Below are positions 1 to 9,199 of a DNA stretch of 64,000 bases, in pieces. Where the stretch lies: positions 1,385,891-1,449,890 of the forward strand of contig JAUNAC010000001.1 of NCBI GenBank assembly GCA_030527825.1, given 5' to 3'. The notes below the pieces were generated by a model. That model did not search any database and was not told the DNA's origin. It saw only the letters and a program-made list of their open reading frames with translations. Every line of letters starts with the position of its first letter. Position 1 is the first letter of the stretch. A program made the position numbers and the translations under genes. This stretch comes from Lautropia sp. (lineage in GTDB: Bacteria; Pseudomonadota; Gammaproteobacteria; Burkholderiales; Burkholderiaceae_E).

Positions 1-2220
1 GTGAAGATCCCGCGCTTTGCATTCGAAAAATTCCCGCAGGCCGACAACCGTCTGACGACGCAGATGAAATCGGTTGGCGAGGTCATGGCCATGGGCCGGA
101 CCTTCCAGCAGGCGCTGCAAAAGGCCATGCGCGGTCTGGAAATCGGGGTGGATGGTCTCAATCAGATGACCACCGATGTTGAAGTCATCGAAAAGGAGCT
201 GGGTGAGCCGGGATCCGAGCGCATCTGGTATGTGGGCGATGCCTTTGCCGTCGGGTTCTCCATTGAACAGGTGCACGCGCTGACGAAGATCGACCCCTGG
301 TTCCTTGCCGAAATCAAGGAAATCGTCGATATCGAGCTGATGCTCGATACCATGGTGCTGGGCGATCTGGATGCTGACACATTGCGCACCCTCAAGCAGA
401 AAGGCTTTTCCGACCGCCGGCTGGCCTACCTGCTGGAGACGACCGAACACGAGATCCGCAAACTGCGTCACAGCCTGGGTGTCCGGCCGGTCTACAAGCG
501 CGTGGATACCTGTGCAGCTGAATTTGCCACGAATACCGCCTACCTGTATTCCACTTACGAAGACGATGCACCGGACAGCTGCGAGGCTGCGCCCACTGAC
601 CGGCGCAAGGTGATTGTCCTGGGCGGTGGGCCGAACCGGATTGGCCAGGGCATCGAATTTGACTATTGCTGCGTGCATGCTTCCTTTGCACTGCGCGACG
701 ATGGTTACGAAACCATCATGGTCAACTGCAATCCGGAAACCGTTTCCACCGATTACGACACCTCCGACCGACTCTATTTCGAGCCGGTGACGCTGGAAGA
801 TGTGCTGGAAATCGTCGAGCTGGAAAAGCCCGTTGGTGTGATCGTGCAGTACGGTGGGCAGACGCCGCTGAAACTGGCCCGCGCCCTGGAGGTGGCCGGC
901 GTTCCCATCATCGGGACATCACCCGATTCCATCGACATTGCGGAAGACCGCGAACGTTTCCAGAAACTGCTGCATCGTCTCAATCTGCTGCAGCCGCCCA
1001 ACCGCACGGCACGAACCGAGGCTGAGGCGATCCAGATGGCCAACGAGATTGGCTATCCGCTGGTAGTGCGGCCGAGTTACGTGCTGGGTGGTCGTGCCAT
1101 GGACATCGTGCACGAGCAGCGCGACCTGGAACGCTACATGCGCGAGGCGGTCAAGGTTAGCAATGATTCGCCCGTTTTGCTTGACCGGTTCCTGAACGAT
1201 GCCATCGAGGTTGACGTGGACTGCCTCTGCGATGGCGAGCGGGTGGTCATCGGCGGCGTAATGGAGCATATCGAGCAGGCAGGCGTGCATTCTGGCGACT
1301 CCGCTTGCTCGCTGCCACCCTGGTCGTTATCGCCGGCGATTGTGGAGGAAATCAAGCGTCAGACCGTGTTGATGGCCAAGGCACTGAAGGTCAATGGCCT
1401 GATGAACGTGCAGTTCGCTATCCAGACCGGATCGGCCAGTGATGACGAGCCAGGCGGCGGCGAGCGCGTTTACGTGCTGGAAGTCAATCCGCGGGCTTCA
1501 CGGACGGTGCCCTTCGTTTCCAAGGCGACCGGAGTGCCGCTGGCGAAAGTGGCAGCGCGCTGCATGGCAGGAACTTCACTGGCTGAGCAGGGTGTGACGG
1601 AAGAGGTCGTACCTGACTACTTCTCGATCAAGGAAGCGGTCTTTCCGTTCAACAAATTCCCCGGTGTGGACACCATCCTGGGGCCCGAGATGAAATCCAC
1701 CGGTGAGGTGATGGGGGTGGATTATTCCTTTGGCGCCGCCTTCATCAAGTCGCAGGTAGGGGGGGGAGTGCGCATGCCAACCGGTGGCACAGCCTTCATC
1801 TCGGTCAAGCACATCGACCGGCCCAAGGCCATTCGTGTGGCCCGCATTCTTCACGACATGGGCTTTGAGCTGGTGGCTACCCGTGGCACAGCCGGAGCCA
1901 TTGCCGAGGCTGGCATCCCCGTTACGCCAGTCAACAAGGTGCAGGAGGGCCGGCCGCACGTGGTCGATATCCTGAAGAATGGCGGGATCTCGCTGCTCAT
2001 CAACTCCGTCGAAGAGCGCCGCAGCGCCATTCAGGACTCCCGTGCCATTCGGACAACCGCGCTGGCCCAGCGCGTCACGTTCTATACAACCATTGCCAGT
2101 GCTCTGGCGGCGGTTGAAGGCATGCAGCTCGAAAGCCGAGGGGCACCGGCGGTCTACGCCCTGCAGGAGCTGCATGCCAGCCTGAAGAGCAAGGCCGGGC
2201 AGTCCCGCGCTGGCGGCTGA
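1..2220 (+). CDS. carB: Carbamoyl-phosphate synthase large subunit, 5' end outside window
   Basis: CarB makes carbamoyl phosphate from bicarbonate, ammonia (channelled from CarA) and two ATP for arginine and pyrimidine synthesis, in the cytoplasm. The 739 residues seen correspond to roughly the last two thirds of a protein usually about 1,070 residues long, so the real start lies upstream; the GTG at base 1 is an internal codon. Residues 208-217 ([10 protein letters not shown]) open the second synthetase half. Its ATP-grasp region follows, with [12 protein letters not shown] near residue 495. The C-terminal allosteric MGS-like domain occupies about the last 140 residues ([20 protein letters not shown] onward). 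It stops at TGA 2218-2220 and converges on a broken GST gene. Identity is certain; only the 5' truncation by the window limits it. Confidence 0.97.
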   Translation: MKIPRFAFEKFPQADNRLTTQMKSVGEVMAMGRTFQQALQKAMRGLEIGVDGLNQMTTDVEVIEKELGEPGSERIWYVGDAFAVGFSIEQVHALTKIDPWFLAEIKEIVDIELMLDTMVLGDLDADTLRTLKQKGFSDRRLAYLLETTEHEIRKLRHSLGVRPVYKRVDTCAAEFATNTAYLYSTYEDDAPDSCEAAPTDRRKVIVLGGGPNRIGQGIEFDYCCVHASFALRDDGYETIMVNCNPETVSTDYDTSDRLYFEPVTLEDVLEIVELEKPVGVIVQYGGQTPLKLARALEVAGVPIIGTSPDSIDIAEDRERFQKLLHRLNLLQPPNRTARTEAEAIQMANEIGYPLVVRPSYVLGGRAMDIVHEQRDLERYMREAVKVSNDSPVLLDRFLNDAIEVDVDCLCDGERVVIGGVMEHIEQAGVHSGDSACSLPPWSLSPAIVEEIKRQTVLMAKALKVNGLMNVQFAIQTGSASDDEPGGGERVYVLEVNPRASRTVPFVSKATGVPLAKVAARCMAGTSLAEQGVTEEVVPDYFSIKEAVFPFNKFPGVDTILGPEMKSTGEVMGVDYSFGAAFIKSQVGGGVRMPTGGTAFISVKHIDRPKAIRVARILHDMGFELVATRGTAGAIAEAGIPVTPVNKVQEGRPHVVDILKNGGISLLINSVEERRSAIQDSRAIRTTALAQRVTFYTTIASALAAVEGMQLESRGAPAVYALQELHASLKSKAGQSRAGG

Positions 2221-2247
2221 GCGCGCAAGGAGAGGTTCTGTGCCTGT

Positions 2248-2835
2248 TCAGCCCCGCTGCGTACGATCAGGTTCACCAAAGGGTACGAAGTCCTGCTGTG
2301 CCAGGGCGGTCTGCACCCAGGACTGCACAGCGGGCAGCGGGTACACGCTCCGCAGGTAAGCGGCAATCTGGTCGGGCACGGGCAGCGCATAGCGCTTCAG
2401 GCGCATGACGACTGGCGCAAAGTAGGCGCCGGCGATGTTGAATCCGCCAAAAAGCAGCGGGCCGCCATGCGCTGCCAGCAGTGACTGTCACAGTGTGGTG
2501 ATACGCGCCACGTCAGTGTGCAGCCCGGGATGTTCGTGCCAAAGACGGCTGGCCTGTTTCGCTCAGGTTGGCCTCAATATTCATCGGGCAATGCTGGCGG
2601 AGATGGTTAAAACCGCTGTGCATTTCTGCACAGATCGAGCGTGCCCAGGCTCGCTGGCAGGGATCCTCTGGCCAGAGTTGCTTCTCGGGGAAGCGCTCGG
2701 CAAGGTACTCGGCAATGGCGAGCGTGTCCCACACTACCAGGGGTTAGCGTGCTGCGGATGCCGTACCCGCTCGCGGCTCGTCATCCATCAGGATGAATAG
2801 TTCCGGTTACCGTTACCGATATAAAGCGTGAGCAT
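2248..2835 (-). pseudogene. Decayed glutathione S-transferase gene (YfcF/Ure2-like)
   Basis: Three GST-like pieces lie in different frames on the minus strand. From ATG 2835 the N-terminus reads MLTLYIGNGNRNYSS and then hits TGA. A second piece (about 2734-2560) reads WDTLAIAEYLAERFPEKQLW and then CAEMHSGFNHLRQHCPMNIEA, the typical end of the thioredoxin-like domain and start of the helical domain. A third piece (about 2490-2250) reads AAHGGPLLFGGFNIAGAYFA and then FVPFGEPDR, the usual C-terminus, ending at TGA 2250-2248. About 30-35 N-terminal residues between the first and second pieces are missing. The gene is therefore broken by an internal deletion and frameshifts, and no intact product is expected. 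The family assignment rests on remembered GST motifs. Confidence 0.8.
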
Positions 2836-2849
2836 GGAAAGGGGCTCCT

Positions 2850-3275
2850 TCAAAGGGGCTGCCTGGAGCGAGTGTGTCGTCCCACGGCCGTCGTGTGGTG
2901 TTCAGCCGCCAGCGGGGTGGTCAATGGGCGGTATCTTCTGATGCAGCCCGGGCAGACCTGACCAGCAGGGCAAGGGCTGGCGGCAGGCACGCCATGCATG
3001 ACCTGCTTGCGCACGTCGGTGAACTTCCACCAGGGTTGGGCCGGGGCACCCGCCATGAACCGGGTGATGGACATGAACACATCGATCACACAGGGGTCGT
3101 GCATCTTCCCTGTGCTCGCGCATAGCCTGTCATAAAGGCAGAATGGGCATTGACCGACGAGGTCGACAGGATGATGGATGCCGACCTGCCTCAGGTCCGC
3201 TGCAGCCGCGGCGCCAACATTGGGCAGGTCGGTCAACTGTTCTACATGGGTGCGATCGGCCTTGGCAGGGTTCAT
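2850..3275 (-). CDS. Helix-hairpin-helix protein, Cdd1/mitomycin-resistance family
   Basis: A small cytoplasmic protein of unproven biochemical role. Proteins of this family (Pfam 'Pathogenicity locus'/Cdd1) are often annotated as mitomycin resistance or helix-hairpin-helix proteins. The diagnostic stretch is residues 14-97: LTDLPNVGAAAAADLRQVGI is the HhH turn, followed by HHPVDLVGQ, the cysteine-bearing CPFCLYDRLC, HDPCVIDVFM and PWWKFTDVRKQ. ATG 3275 was chosen because the family similarity begins just after it; no strong ribosome site is visible. Family members are usually about 90-110 residues, whereas this frame runs to 141. The last about 45 residues do not resemble the family and may be read-through past a lost stop. 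It sits between a dead GST gene and a gene-poor stretch, so decay is possible. Confidence 0.6.
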   Translation of the reverse strand: MNPAKADRTHVEQLTDLPNVGAAAAADLRQVGIHHPVDLVGQCPFCLYDRLCASTGKMHDPCVIDVFMSITRFMAGAPAQPWWKFTDVRKQVMHGVPAASPCPAGQVCPGCIRRYRPLTTPLAAEHHTTAVGRHTRSRQPL

Positions 3276-4049
3276 GACAGGATTGTCTCGAGAGGGGGGC
3301 GCTGCGTTTTCCCGCGCGGGACGTGTGACAGCGGTCCAAGAGTTCGTGACGTGATTTCGTGAAGGCAACGCTGCCGTGCGTTCTGGCGTTGACAGGATGG
3401 CCACCAGAGCCATGACCAGCGCACCGGACAGCGTCGGATAGAGCAGGCAAGATGGCGATGAGCACCCCGAGTCCGGCCAGCAGCCTGGCCCAGACAGGTG
3501 ACCGCGGAGGCACTGCACCTCTCTCCACGGAATCGGGCCAGGCCCTTCCGTGGGGCTAGGCTGGCCTCCTTGGGGGGAAGGCTGTGGTGTGCCTCATTGT
3601 GATCTCTTCTGGTTATCGGGACAACACGGGGTTAACAATATCCAAACGATCGGTATTTTCCAGGATTAAGGGAAAACCCAAGATCCTGCGGCAACCACAG
3701 GCATACCCGAGTGTGGTGGTGTCAGGTAAGGGGAATCCGTATTGGCAGACGCTGGTGGGGGCGCTACAACGCATCCGGTTGTCCGGACGGGCGTACATCA
3801 GAGGCAGAGCCATGGAGGGCCGCCGCTAGCGTGTCTTCGGCCTGGGTCCTGGCAGGCGTGGGAACACTGCCGGCACCATTGCCCGTGTCAGGGACGGTCC
3901 TGGCGAGGCCGCCCTTGTGCAGACAGGCGGTCGCGTGATCGAGAGCCTGCGCGTAGCAACGTTGTCAGTCTGAGGAGAAGTGACGAATTCGCTGGGTGAA
4001 GGCTGGATTGGTCACATCAAGACGCGTGGGGGCCGGTCGGATGAAAACG

Positions 4050-4078
4050 TATGTCGCGGTCGGGCTTTCGTGTAAACT
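4050..4078 (+). promoter_or_regulatory. Possible greA promoter
   Basis: TAAACT at 4073-4078 is a reasonable -10 box. The hexamer 17 bases upstream (TATGTC at 4050-4055) is a poor -35. The position would give a leader of about 95 bases with the hairpin at 4100-4125 inside it. This is a weak match, offered mainly because of that leader. Confidence 0.3.
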
Positions 4079-4099
4079 GTCAGCATCGACCGATCATGG

Positions 4100-4130
4100 A
4101 CCCCGGTGCCTGTTGTGCCCGGGGTTTTGT
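4100..4130 (+). terminator. Terminator-like hairpin in the greA leader
   Basis: ACCCCGG (4100-4106) pairs with CCGGGGT (4119-4125) around a 12-base loop and is followed directly by TTTT and further T-rich sequence. The structure lies about 50 bases upstream of the greA ATG on the coding strand. It resembles an attenuator that would release a short leader RNA. Confidence 0.5.
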
Positions 4131-4180
4131 CATTTGTTTGTTCCAGTCCTGACAGGACCGACCTTCCGGAGATTTTCGAC

Positions 4181-4660
4181 ATGGCCACCTCCGTCCCGTT
4201 GACCAAGTATGGTGCCCAACTGCTCAAGGACGAGCTGCAACGCCTGAAGTCGGTCGAAAGGCCGAATGTGATCAATGCCATCGCCGAGGCGCGTGCCCAG
4301 GGGGATCTGTCGGAGAATGCCGAGTACGAATCCGCCAAGGAGCGGCAGAGCTTCATCGAGGGGCGTATCGCCGAGCTTGAGGGTAAGCTGTCTGCCGCCC
4401 AGGTCATTGATCCGGCCACGCTGGATGCTGAAGGCCGGGTGGTTTTCGGCGCCACGGTGCAGCTGGAGGACATTGAGTCGGGAGACAAGGTGACCTACCA
4501 GATCGTCGGCGATGATGAAGCCGATATCAAGCAATCCAAAATCTCCATTTCCAGTCCGCTGGCCCGAGCTCTTATTGGCAAGTATGCCGGAGACGTTGCC
4601 TCCTTCCAGGCGCCGGGAGGCGAACAGGAGTACGAAATTCTCGAAGTTGTCTACCGCTGA
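4181..4660 (+). CDS. greA: Transcription elongation factor GreA
   Basis: GreA enters the secondary channel of stalled, backtracked RNA polymerase and stimulates cleavage of the nascent transcript 3' end. At 159 residues the protein is the normal GreA length. The N-terminal coiled coil carries the acidic tip in GDLSENAEYESAKERQ (residues 42-57, with the D/E pair needed for cleavage). The C-terminal FKBP-like domain includes ISSPLARALIGK near residue 123. An in-frame start at 4106 exists, but ATG 4181 matches the family N-terminus (MATSVPLTKYGAQLL) and has a GGAGA-type site just upstream. The leader contains a hairpin that may attenuate expression. Confidence 0.97.
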   Translation: MATSVPLTKYGAQLLKDELQRLKSVERPNVINAIAEARAQGDLSENAEYESAKERQSFIEGRIAELEGKLSAAQVIDPATLDAEGRVVFGATVQLEDIESGDKVTYQIVGDDEADIKQSKISISSPLARALIGKYAGDVASFQAPGGEQEYEILEVVYR

Positions 4661-4838
4661 AGCGATTGGGGAGCGGCCTGTAGCGGGCGGCTACAGAAAG
4701 ACTGACCGCGGTCGGTGACTGGCGGTGCAGTGTCTGCTTTAGCGCCGTGACCGCATGACCGTGTGGTCTGCATCATATCCAGCGCGGCATCCGTGCCCGA
4801 TTGGGAAAATCAGGCGGTAAGTTCCGCCAGGCCCGCTA

Positions 4839-5135
4839 TCATCGGGAGGCTTCATCCTCCGGCCTGGGACGATACAGCACCAGCATGCTGCCGATCAGTT
4901 GTACCGTCGCGCTGCAGGTGTCGTGGCTGATCTGTTCACTGGCTGTCTGCCGGGCTTCGCGATCCATCCCGGTCAGGCGTACCTTGATCAGCTCATGGGC
5001 CGTCAGCGCCCGGTCGATTTCCTGCAGAACTGCAGGGGTCAGGCCGGCGGCACCTAGCAACACTACCGGGTTCAGCGCATGAGCATGAGCCGAAAGCGCC
5101 TTGCGCTCGGCTTTTTCCAGCAATAGAGAAGGCAT
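4839..5135 (-). CDS. yhbY: Ribosome assembly RNA-binding protein YhbY
   Basis: YhbY is a small CRM-domain protein that associates with pre-50S ribosomal particles. The 98 residues form one CRM domain. LSAHAHALNPVVLLGAAGLT contains the GxxG-like loop, and HELIKVRLTGMDREARQ follows. An upstream ATG (5189) would add 18 residues, but homologues start at about MPSLLLEKAERKAL, so ATG 5135 was chosen; its ribosome site is weak. It is divergent from rlmE, which modifies 23S rRNA, so the pair shares a 107-base promoter region and a ribosome-maturation theme. Confidence 0.93.
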   Translation of the reverse strand: MPSLLLEKAERKALSAHAHALNPVVLLGAAGLTPAVLQEIDRALTAHELIKVRLTGMDREARQTASEQISHDTCSATVQLIGSMLVLYRPRPEDEASR

Positions 5136-5242
5136 ATTTCTTTGTGTCGGTCGTTTTTTGGGGGGGCGGAGCGCCGTTCCGGCGGCCATCCATTTTAGAA
5201 CGTGTCTGCGCCGTGTGGGCGCGAAGGGGCAGGTGAATCGTC

Positions 5243-5953
5243 ATGCACAGCAGTCGCAGCAAAAAAGTAAACAGGGCCTGGCTTCATGACCATCTCAATG
5301 ACCCCTACGTCAAACTGGCCCAGCGCCATCATTATCGGGCACGGGCAGCCTTCAAGCTGATTGGTATTGACGAGCAGGATCACCTGATACGGCCAGGCAT
5401 GACGGTGGTGGATCTTGGTGCGGCACCGGGCAGCTGGTCGCAGGTAGTGCGCCGCCGCCTGGCAGCGCCCGGCCTGTCAGCCGATGTCCGTCAGGCTGAT
5501 GACATGCGTAGCGAGGCGCCCCAGGTGTCCGTACAGGGGCGGATCATCGCGCTGGATCTGCTGCCCATGGAGCCGATTTCCGGTGTGGACTATCTCCAGG
5601 GGGATTTCCGTGAGCAGTCCGTGCTGGAGAAACTGGAAAATCTGCTCGATGGTGCATCTGTAGACCTTGTTTTGTCCGATATGGCCCCCAACTTGAGTGG
5701 TGTCGGGGTTGCCGACGCGGCCCGGATGCAGGATCTGGCCGAACTGGCCGTAGAATTCGCCACGAAATGGCTAAGTCCGGAAGGGGCTTTGTTGATCAAA
5801 GTCTTTCATGGTAGTGGCTACAGTCAGCTGGTCAGGCTGTTCAAGGATCACTTCGCGGTGGTTCAGCCACGCAAGCCCAAGGCATCGCGGGATCGGTCGG
5901 CGGAAACCTACTTGTTGGGCCGGCGCCCCAAAGTGTATACCGCAGGCGTTTAG
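5243..5953 (+). CDS. rlmE: 23S rRNA 2'-O-methyltransferase RlmE (FtsJ/RrmJ)
   Basis: RlmE methylates the 2'-hydroxyl of U2552 (E. coli numbering) in 23S rRNA using S-adenosylmethionine, a late step in 50S assembly. The SAM-binding loop is [13 protein letters not shown] (55-67). The catalytic K-D-K-E set can be seen as K38 (AAFKLI), D146 (LSDMAPN), K186 (LIKVFHG) and E221 (SAETYLLG). At 236 residues it is slightly longer than the E. coli enzyme (209) because of an insert around residues 75-100. The start has an AGGGGCAGGTG site upstream. ftsH follows, as in many proteobacteria. Confidence 0.96.
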   Translation: MHSSRSKKVNRAWLHDHLNDPYVKLAQRHHYRARAAFKLIGIDEQDHLIRPGMTVVDLGAAPGSWSQVVRRRLAAPGLSADVRQADDMRSEAPQVSVQGRIIALDLLPMEPISGVDYLQGDFREQSVLEKLENLLDGASVDLVLSDMAPNLSGVGVADAARMQDLAELAVEFATKWLSPEGALLIKVFHGSGYSQLVRLFKDHFAVVQPRKPKASRDRSAETYLLGRRPKVYTAGV

Positions 5954-6062
5954 GCGGCGGCAGCCCGGGCAGGCCATCCTGCCGGTCCCTGTCCGTCGGG
6001 GTGAGCGGCCTGCTTGCAGATGAACGGTATCGGGTGGCTGTGTAACGTCCGGTACAAAAACA

Positions 6063-6090
6063 CGGACAATTCAGCGCAACGGCGTAGAAT
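6063..6090 (+). promoter_or_regulatory. Possible ftsH promoter
   Basis: CGGACA (6063-6068) and TAGAAT (6085-6090) are separated by 16 bases, about 50 bases before the ftsH start. This is a partial match to a sigma-70 promoter; a heat-shock promoter cannot be distinguished by eye. Confidence 0.35.
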
Positions 6091-6138
6091 TAACCGGCCA
6101 CAGGCGTCCCGATCTGTGTGCCTAACGAGGAAGAGCAG

Positions 6139-8043
6139 GTGAACAACGCGTTTTCCAAAGCAGCCGTCTGGGTGATCATTGCCCTGGTCCTGTTTACAGT
6201 GTTTCGGCAGTTCGAGACACGGCAGGGGCGTGTCGGGGATGTTCCATACTCCCAGTTCATGAAAGAGGCCGAAAATGGCCAGATTGACAGTGTGCAGATA
6301 GATGGGCGCTCCGTTCGGGTGCGCACCAAGGATGGACGAACCATGTCCACCTATGTACCGTCGACAGGCGACATCTGGATGGTCAGTGATCTGATGAAGT
6401 ATGGCGTTCAGGTCAATGCCAAGCCCGAGGAAGAACAATCTGTCCTGATGCAGATTTTCATCTCGTGGTTTCCCATGTTGCTACTGATTGGCGTATGGAT
6501 TTTCTTTATGCGCCAGATGCAGGGCGGGGGACGTGGAGGGGCCTTTTCATTTGGTAAAAGTCGGGCCCGCATGCTGGATGAGTCGAATAATCCGGTGACC
6601 TTTGCGGACGTCGCGGGTGCAGATGAGGCCAAGGAAGAAGTCCAGGAGATGGTCGAGTTCCTGCGTGATCCCTCTCGTTTCCAGAAGCTCGGCGGACGGA
6701 TTCCGCGTGGCGTGCTGATGGTTGGTCCTCCCGGAACTGGCAAAACGCTGCTGGCACGCGCCATTGCCGGCGAGGCCAAAGTGCCGTTTTTCTCCATTTC
6801 CGGTTCGGATTTCGTCGAGATGTTCGTTGGTGTGGGCGCTGCCCGTGTGCGTGACATGTTCGAGAATGCCAAGAAACATGCGCCCTGCATCGTTTTCATC
6901 GACGAAATCGACGCAGTTGGGCGTCAGCGGGGCGCTGGTCTGGGGGGGGGCAATGATGAGCGTGAGCAGACGCTGAACCAGCTTCTGGTCGAAATGGATG
7001 GTTTCGAGACTGGCCAGGGCATCATTCTGATTGCGGCCACCAACCGCCCGGACGTGCTGGACCCCGCGCTGCTTCGCCCAGGCCGCTTTGACCGGCAGGT
7101 GGTGGTGTCACTGCCCGACATTCGGGGCCGTGAACAGATCCTGACGGTTCACATGCGCAAGGTTCCGGTGGGGCCTGATGTGAAGGCGGATGTGCTGGCG
7201 CGCGGCACGCCGGGCATGTCCGGCGCCGACCTGGCCAATCTGGTCAACGAGGCCGCCCTGTTTGCCGCCAGGCGCAATGCGCGGCTGGTGGAGATGATTG
7301 ATTTCGAGCGGGCCAAGGACAAGATCCTGATGGGTACAGAGCGCCGCTCCATGGTCATGACGGAGGATGAGCGCCGCAGCACGGCTTACCACGAGTCGGG
7401 CCATGCCGTCCTGGGCCGGCTGCTGCCCAAGGCTGATCCGGTGCACAAAGTCACCATCATTCCTCGTGGCCGGGCTCTGGGGGTCACGATGTCGTTGCCG
7501 GAGCGTGATCGCTACAGCTATGACCGGGTATACATGCTGAGCCAGATTTCGATGCTGTTTGGTGGCCGGATCGCTGAAGAAGTCTTCATGAATGAGATGA
7601 CCACAGGGGCCTCCAATGACTTTGAGCGCGCTACACACCTCGCCCGCGATATGGTGACCCGCTACGGGATGAGCGATCGTCTTGGGCCAATGGTGTACGC
7701 GGAAAATGAAAGCGAGGTATTTCTGGGCCGCTCCGTGACCAAGACCAACAACGTGTCGGAAGAAACGATGCGTCAGGTCGATCAGGAAATCCGCCGGATT
7801 ATCGACGAACAGTATTCGCTAGCCCGTCGCCTGATCGAGGAAAATGCCGACAAGATGCACGCCATGGCCAAGGCGCTGCTGGAATGGGAAACCATCGGTA
7901 TCGAGCAGATTGACGACATCATGGCGGGCCGTCCTCCCCAGCCACCCAAGGACTGGACGCCGAAGGCGGACAATGGGCCAAGGACGCCGCCCGCCCAGCC
8001 ACCTGCACTGGAATCAGAGCCGAATCCTGCGGCGTCAGCCTGA
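6139..8043 (+). CDS. ftsH: ATP-dependent zinc metalloprotease FtsH
   Basis: FtsH is a membrane-anchored hexameric AAA protease that degrades misfolded membrane proteins and regulatory proteins. It has two N-terminal membrane segments (about 5-22 and 104-124) flanking a periplasmic domain. The AAA module has Walker A GPPGTGKT at 196-203 and Walker B IVFIDEID ending near 258. The zinc site HESGH lies at 418-422. An in-frame GTG at 6118 exists, but GTG 6139 gives the usual beta-proteobacterial N-terminus ([10 protein letters not shown]) and has a GAGGAAGAG site just upstream. The C-terminal tail is proline-rich. A run of eight G near 6943 encodes part of GLGGGND. A strong terminator follows at 8058. 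Confidence 0.97.
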   Translation: MNNAFSKAAVWVIIALVLFTVFRQFETRQGRVGDVPYSQFMKEAENGQIDSVQIDGRSVRVRTKDGRTMSTYVPSTGDIWMVSDLMKYGVQVNAKPEEEQSVLMQIFISWFPMLLLIGVWIFFMRQMQGGGRGGAFSFGKSRARMLDESNNPVTFADVAGADEAKEEVQEMVEFLRDPSRFQKLGGRIPRGVLMVGPPGTGKTLLARAIAGEAKVPFFSISGSDFVEMFVGVGAARVRDMFENAKKHAPCIVFIDEIDAVGRQRGAGLGGGNDEREQTLNQLLVEMDGFETGQGIILIAATNRPDVLDPALLRPGRFDRQVVVSLPDIRGREQILTVHMRKVPVGPDVKADVLARGTPGMSGADLANLVNEAALFAARRNARLVEMIDFERAKDKILMGTERRSMVMTEDERRSTAYHESGHAVLGRLLPKADPVHKVTIIPRGRALGVTMSLPERDRYSYDRVYMLSQISMLFGGRIAEEVFMNEMTTGASNDFERATHLARDMVTRYGMSDRLGPMVYAENESEVFLGRSVTKTNNVSEETMRQVDQEIRRIIDEQYSLARRLIEENADKMHAMAKALLEWETIGIEQIDDIMAGRPPQPPKDWTPKADNGPRTPPAQPPALESEPNPAASA

Positions 8044-8057
8044 GTCTGGTGTCTTTC

Positions 8058-8090
8058 AGAACCGGCCCCCCCAGGGGCCGGTTCTATTTT
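8058..8090 (+). terminator. Rho-independent terminator after ftsH
   Basis: A perfect 12-base-pair stem (8058-8069 with 8074-8085, AGAACCGGCCCC against its complement) has a 4-base loop and is followed by ATTTT. It starts 15 bases after the ftsH stop. Confidence 0.9.
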
Positions 8091-8266
8091 GGACACCGGG
8101 TAACGCTATGGTGGACCCGCTGCTCCTGGAATCAGTCCGATCATGACAAATTGCCCATGGAGTGGATCATGGTTCAACACCGCTTTTTCCAGGAAGCGTT
8201 AAGCTAAGATAATGCATCCGGTCTGGGCACCATCCTGCCCACGAGCACTTCCAGACAATTGCCAAG

Positions 8267-9190
8267 ATGTCTTTCTCTTCTCCGCATTCGTCCCCTTCTG
8301 GCAATCCAGGGATCTGGGATTGCGGCCGATATCGTCTTTCCCTGACCAGGCCACTGGTCATGGGTATCCTGAATCTCACGGATGACTCGTTTTCGGACGG
8401 AGGGCTGCATCGTGACCCGGTCGCGGCCATTGATGCAGCCCGGCGTATGGTTGAAGACGGGGCCGACATCATTGATATCGGTGCAGAATCCACTCGACCC
8501 GGCGCTCAGGCAGTTTCACCCGAGGAAGAATGGCGCCGTCTGGCGCCGGTCATGGAGCACCTGGATCGTCTGGATATCCCACTTTCTGTTGATACCCGCC
8601 ACCCGGATACCATGGCAAGGGCCATAGCAGCCGGTGCCAGTATCATCAACGATATCAGTGGCTTCCAGTCAGCCCGTGCACGGAAACTGGTGGCCGCCAG
8701 TCAGGTCGGCCTGGTGACCATGCACATGCAGGGGAATTCGCCCGCCACCATGCAGACCAACCCGGCTTATCGGGACGTCGTGGCCGAGGTGGGGCAATTT
8801 TTGCTGGACAGCCGCCAGGCGCTGCTGGATGCAGGGGTCTCTGCTGGGCGTATCTGTCTGGATCCTGGTTTTGGCTTTGGCAAAACACTCGAACACAACC
8901 TGGCGCTGTACCGGGGTATTGCGGAGTGGGCGCGGCTGGCGCCCGTGCTGGTCGGGGTGTCCCGCAAATCCATGTTGGGTGCACTGACCGGACAACCTGT
9001 CGAGCGGCGGCTGGCAGCCAGTCTGGCTGGTGCGCTGGCCGGGGTACAGGCGGGTGCATCCGTCGTCCGGGTGCACGATGTAGCAGAGACCGTCCAGGCG
9101 CTGGCCGTCTGGACGGCGATAGGACTTCCGGCACAGGCCGGAGGTGTTCAGACCGCAGACGGCCATGATGGCCGTGCTGCAGAGGAGTAG
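8267..9190 (+). CDS. folP: Dihydropteroate synthase FolP
   Basis: FolP condenses 6-hydroxymethyl-dihydropterin pyrophosphate with p-aminobenzoate to give dihydropteroate in folate synthesis, and is the target of sulfonamides. The 307-residue TIM barrel shows the family signatures VMGILNLTDDSFSDGG (residues 31-46), IDIGAESTRPGA (69-80), SVDTRHPD, INDISG, DPGFGFGKT and VGVSRKSMLG. The N-terminus before the signature is ordinary and the C-terminal 20 residues are not conserved. It is followed 9 bases later by glmM, the standard folP-glmM pairing, so the two are probably co-transcribed. Confidence 0.96.
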   Translation: MSFSSPHSSPSGNPGIWDCGRYRLSLTRPLVMGILNLTDDSFSDGGLHRDPVAAIDAARRMVEDGADIIDIGAESTRPGAQAVSPEEEWRRLAPVMEHLDRLDIPLSVDTRHPDTMARAIAAGASIINDISGFQSARARKLVAASQVGLVTMHMQGNSPATMQTNPAYRDVVAEVGQFLLDSRQALLDAGVSAGRICLDPGFGFGKTLEHNLALYRGIAEWARLAPVLVGVSRKSMLGALTGQPVERRLAASLAGALAGVQAGASVVRVHDVAETVQALAVWTAIGLPAQAGGVQTADGHDGRAAEE

Positions 9191-9199
9191 ATACAGATT

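Larger units (their letters stand above)
3276..4180. other. Gene-poor stretch between the HhH gene and greA
   Basis: About 900 bases without a convincing gene. On the minus strand at about 3530-3395 two overlapping frames together read like a short hydrophobic segment (WARLLAGLGVLIAIL, then YPTLSGALVMALVAIL). That could be the remnant of a small membrane protein broken by a frameshift. The part from about 3530 to 4050 shows only short frames with no recognisable family. The last 130 bases are the greA promoter and leader, annotated separately. Confidence 0.5.

Noticed and set aside
162-2185. Several open frames of 60-200 codons on both strands inside carB
   Set aside because: They overlap a clear carB frame, show no known motifs and follow from its G+C-rich third positions.
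3584-3999. Short plus-strand frames in the gene-poor stretch
   Set aside because: No family resemblance, no good ribosome sites and mutual overlap; treated as non-coding.
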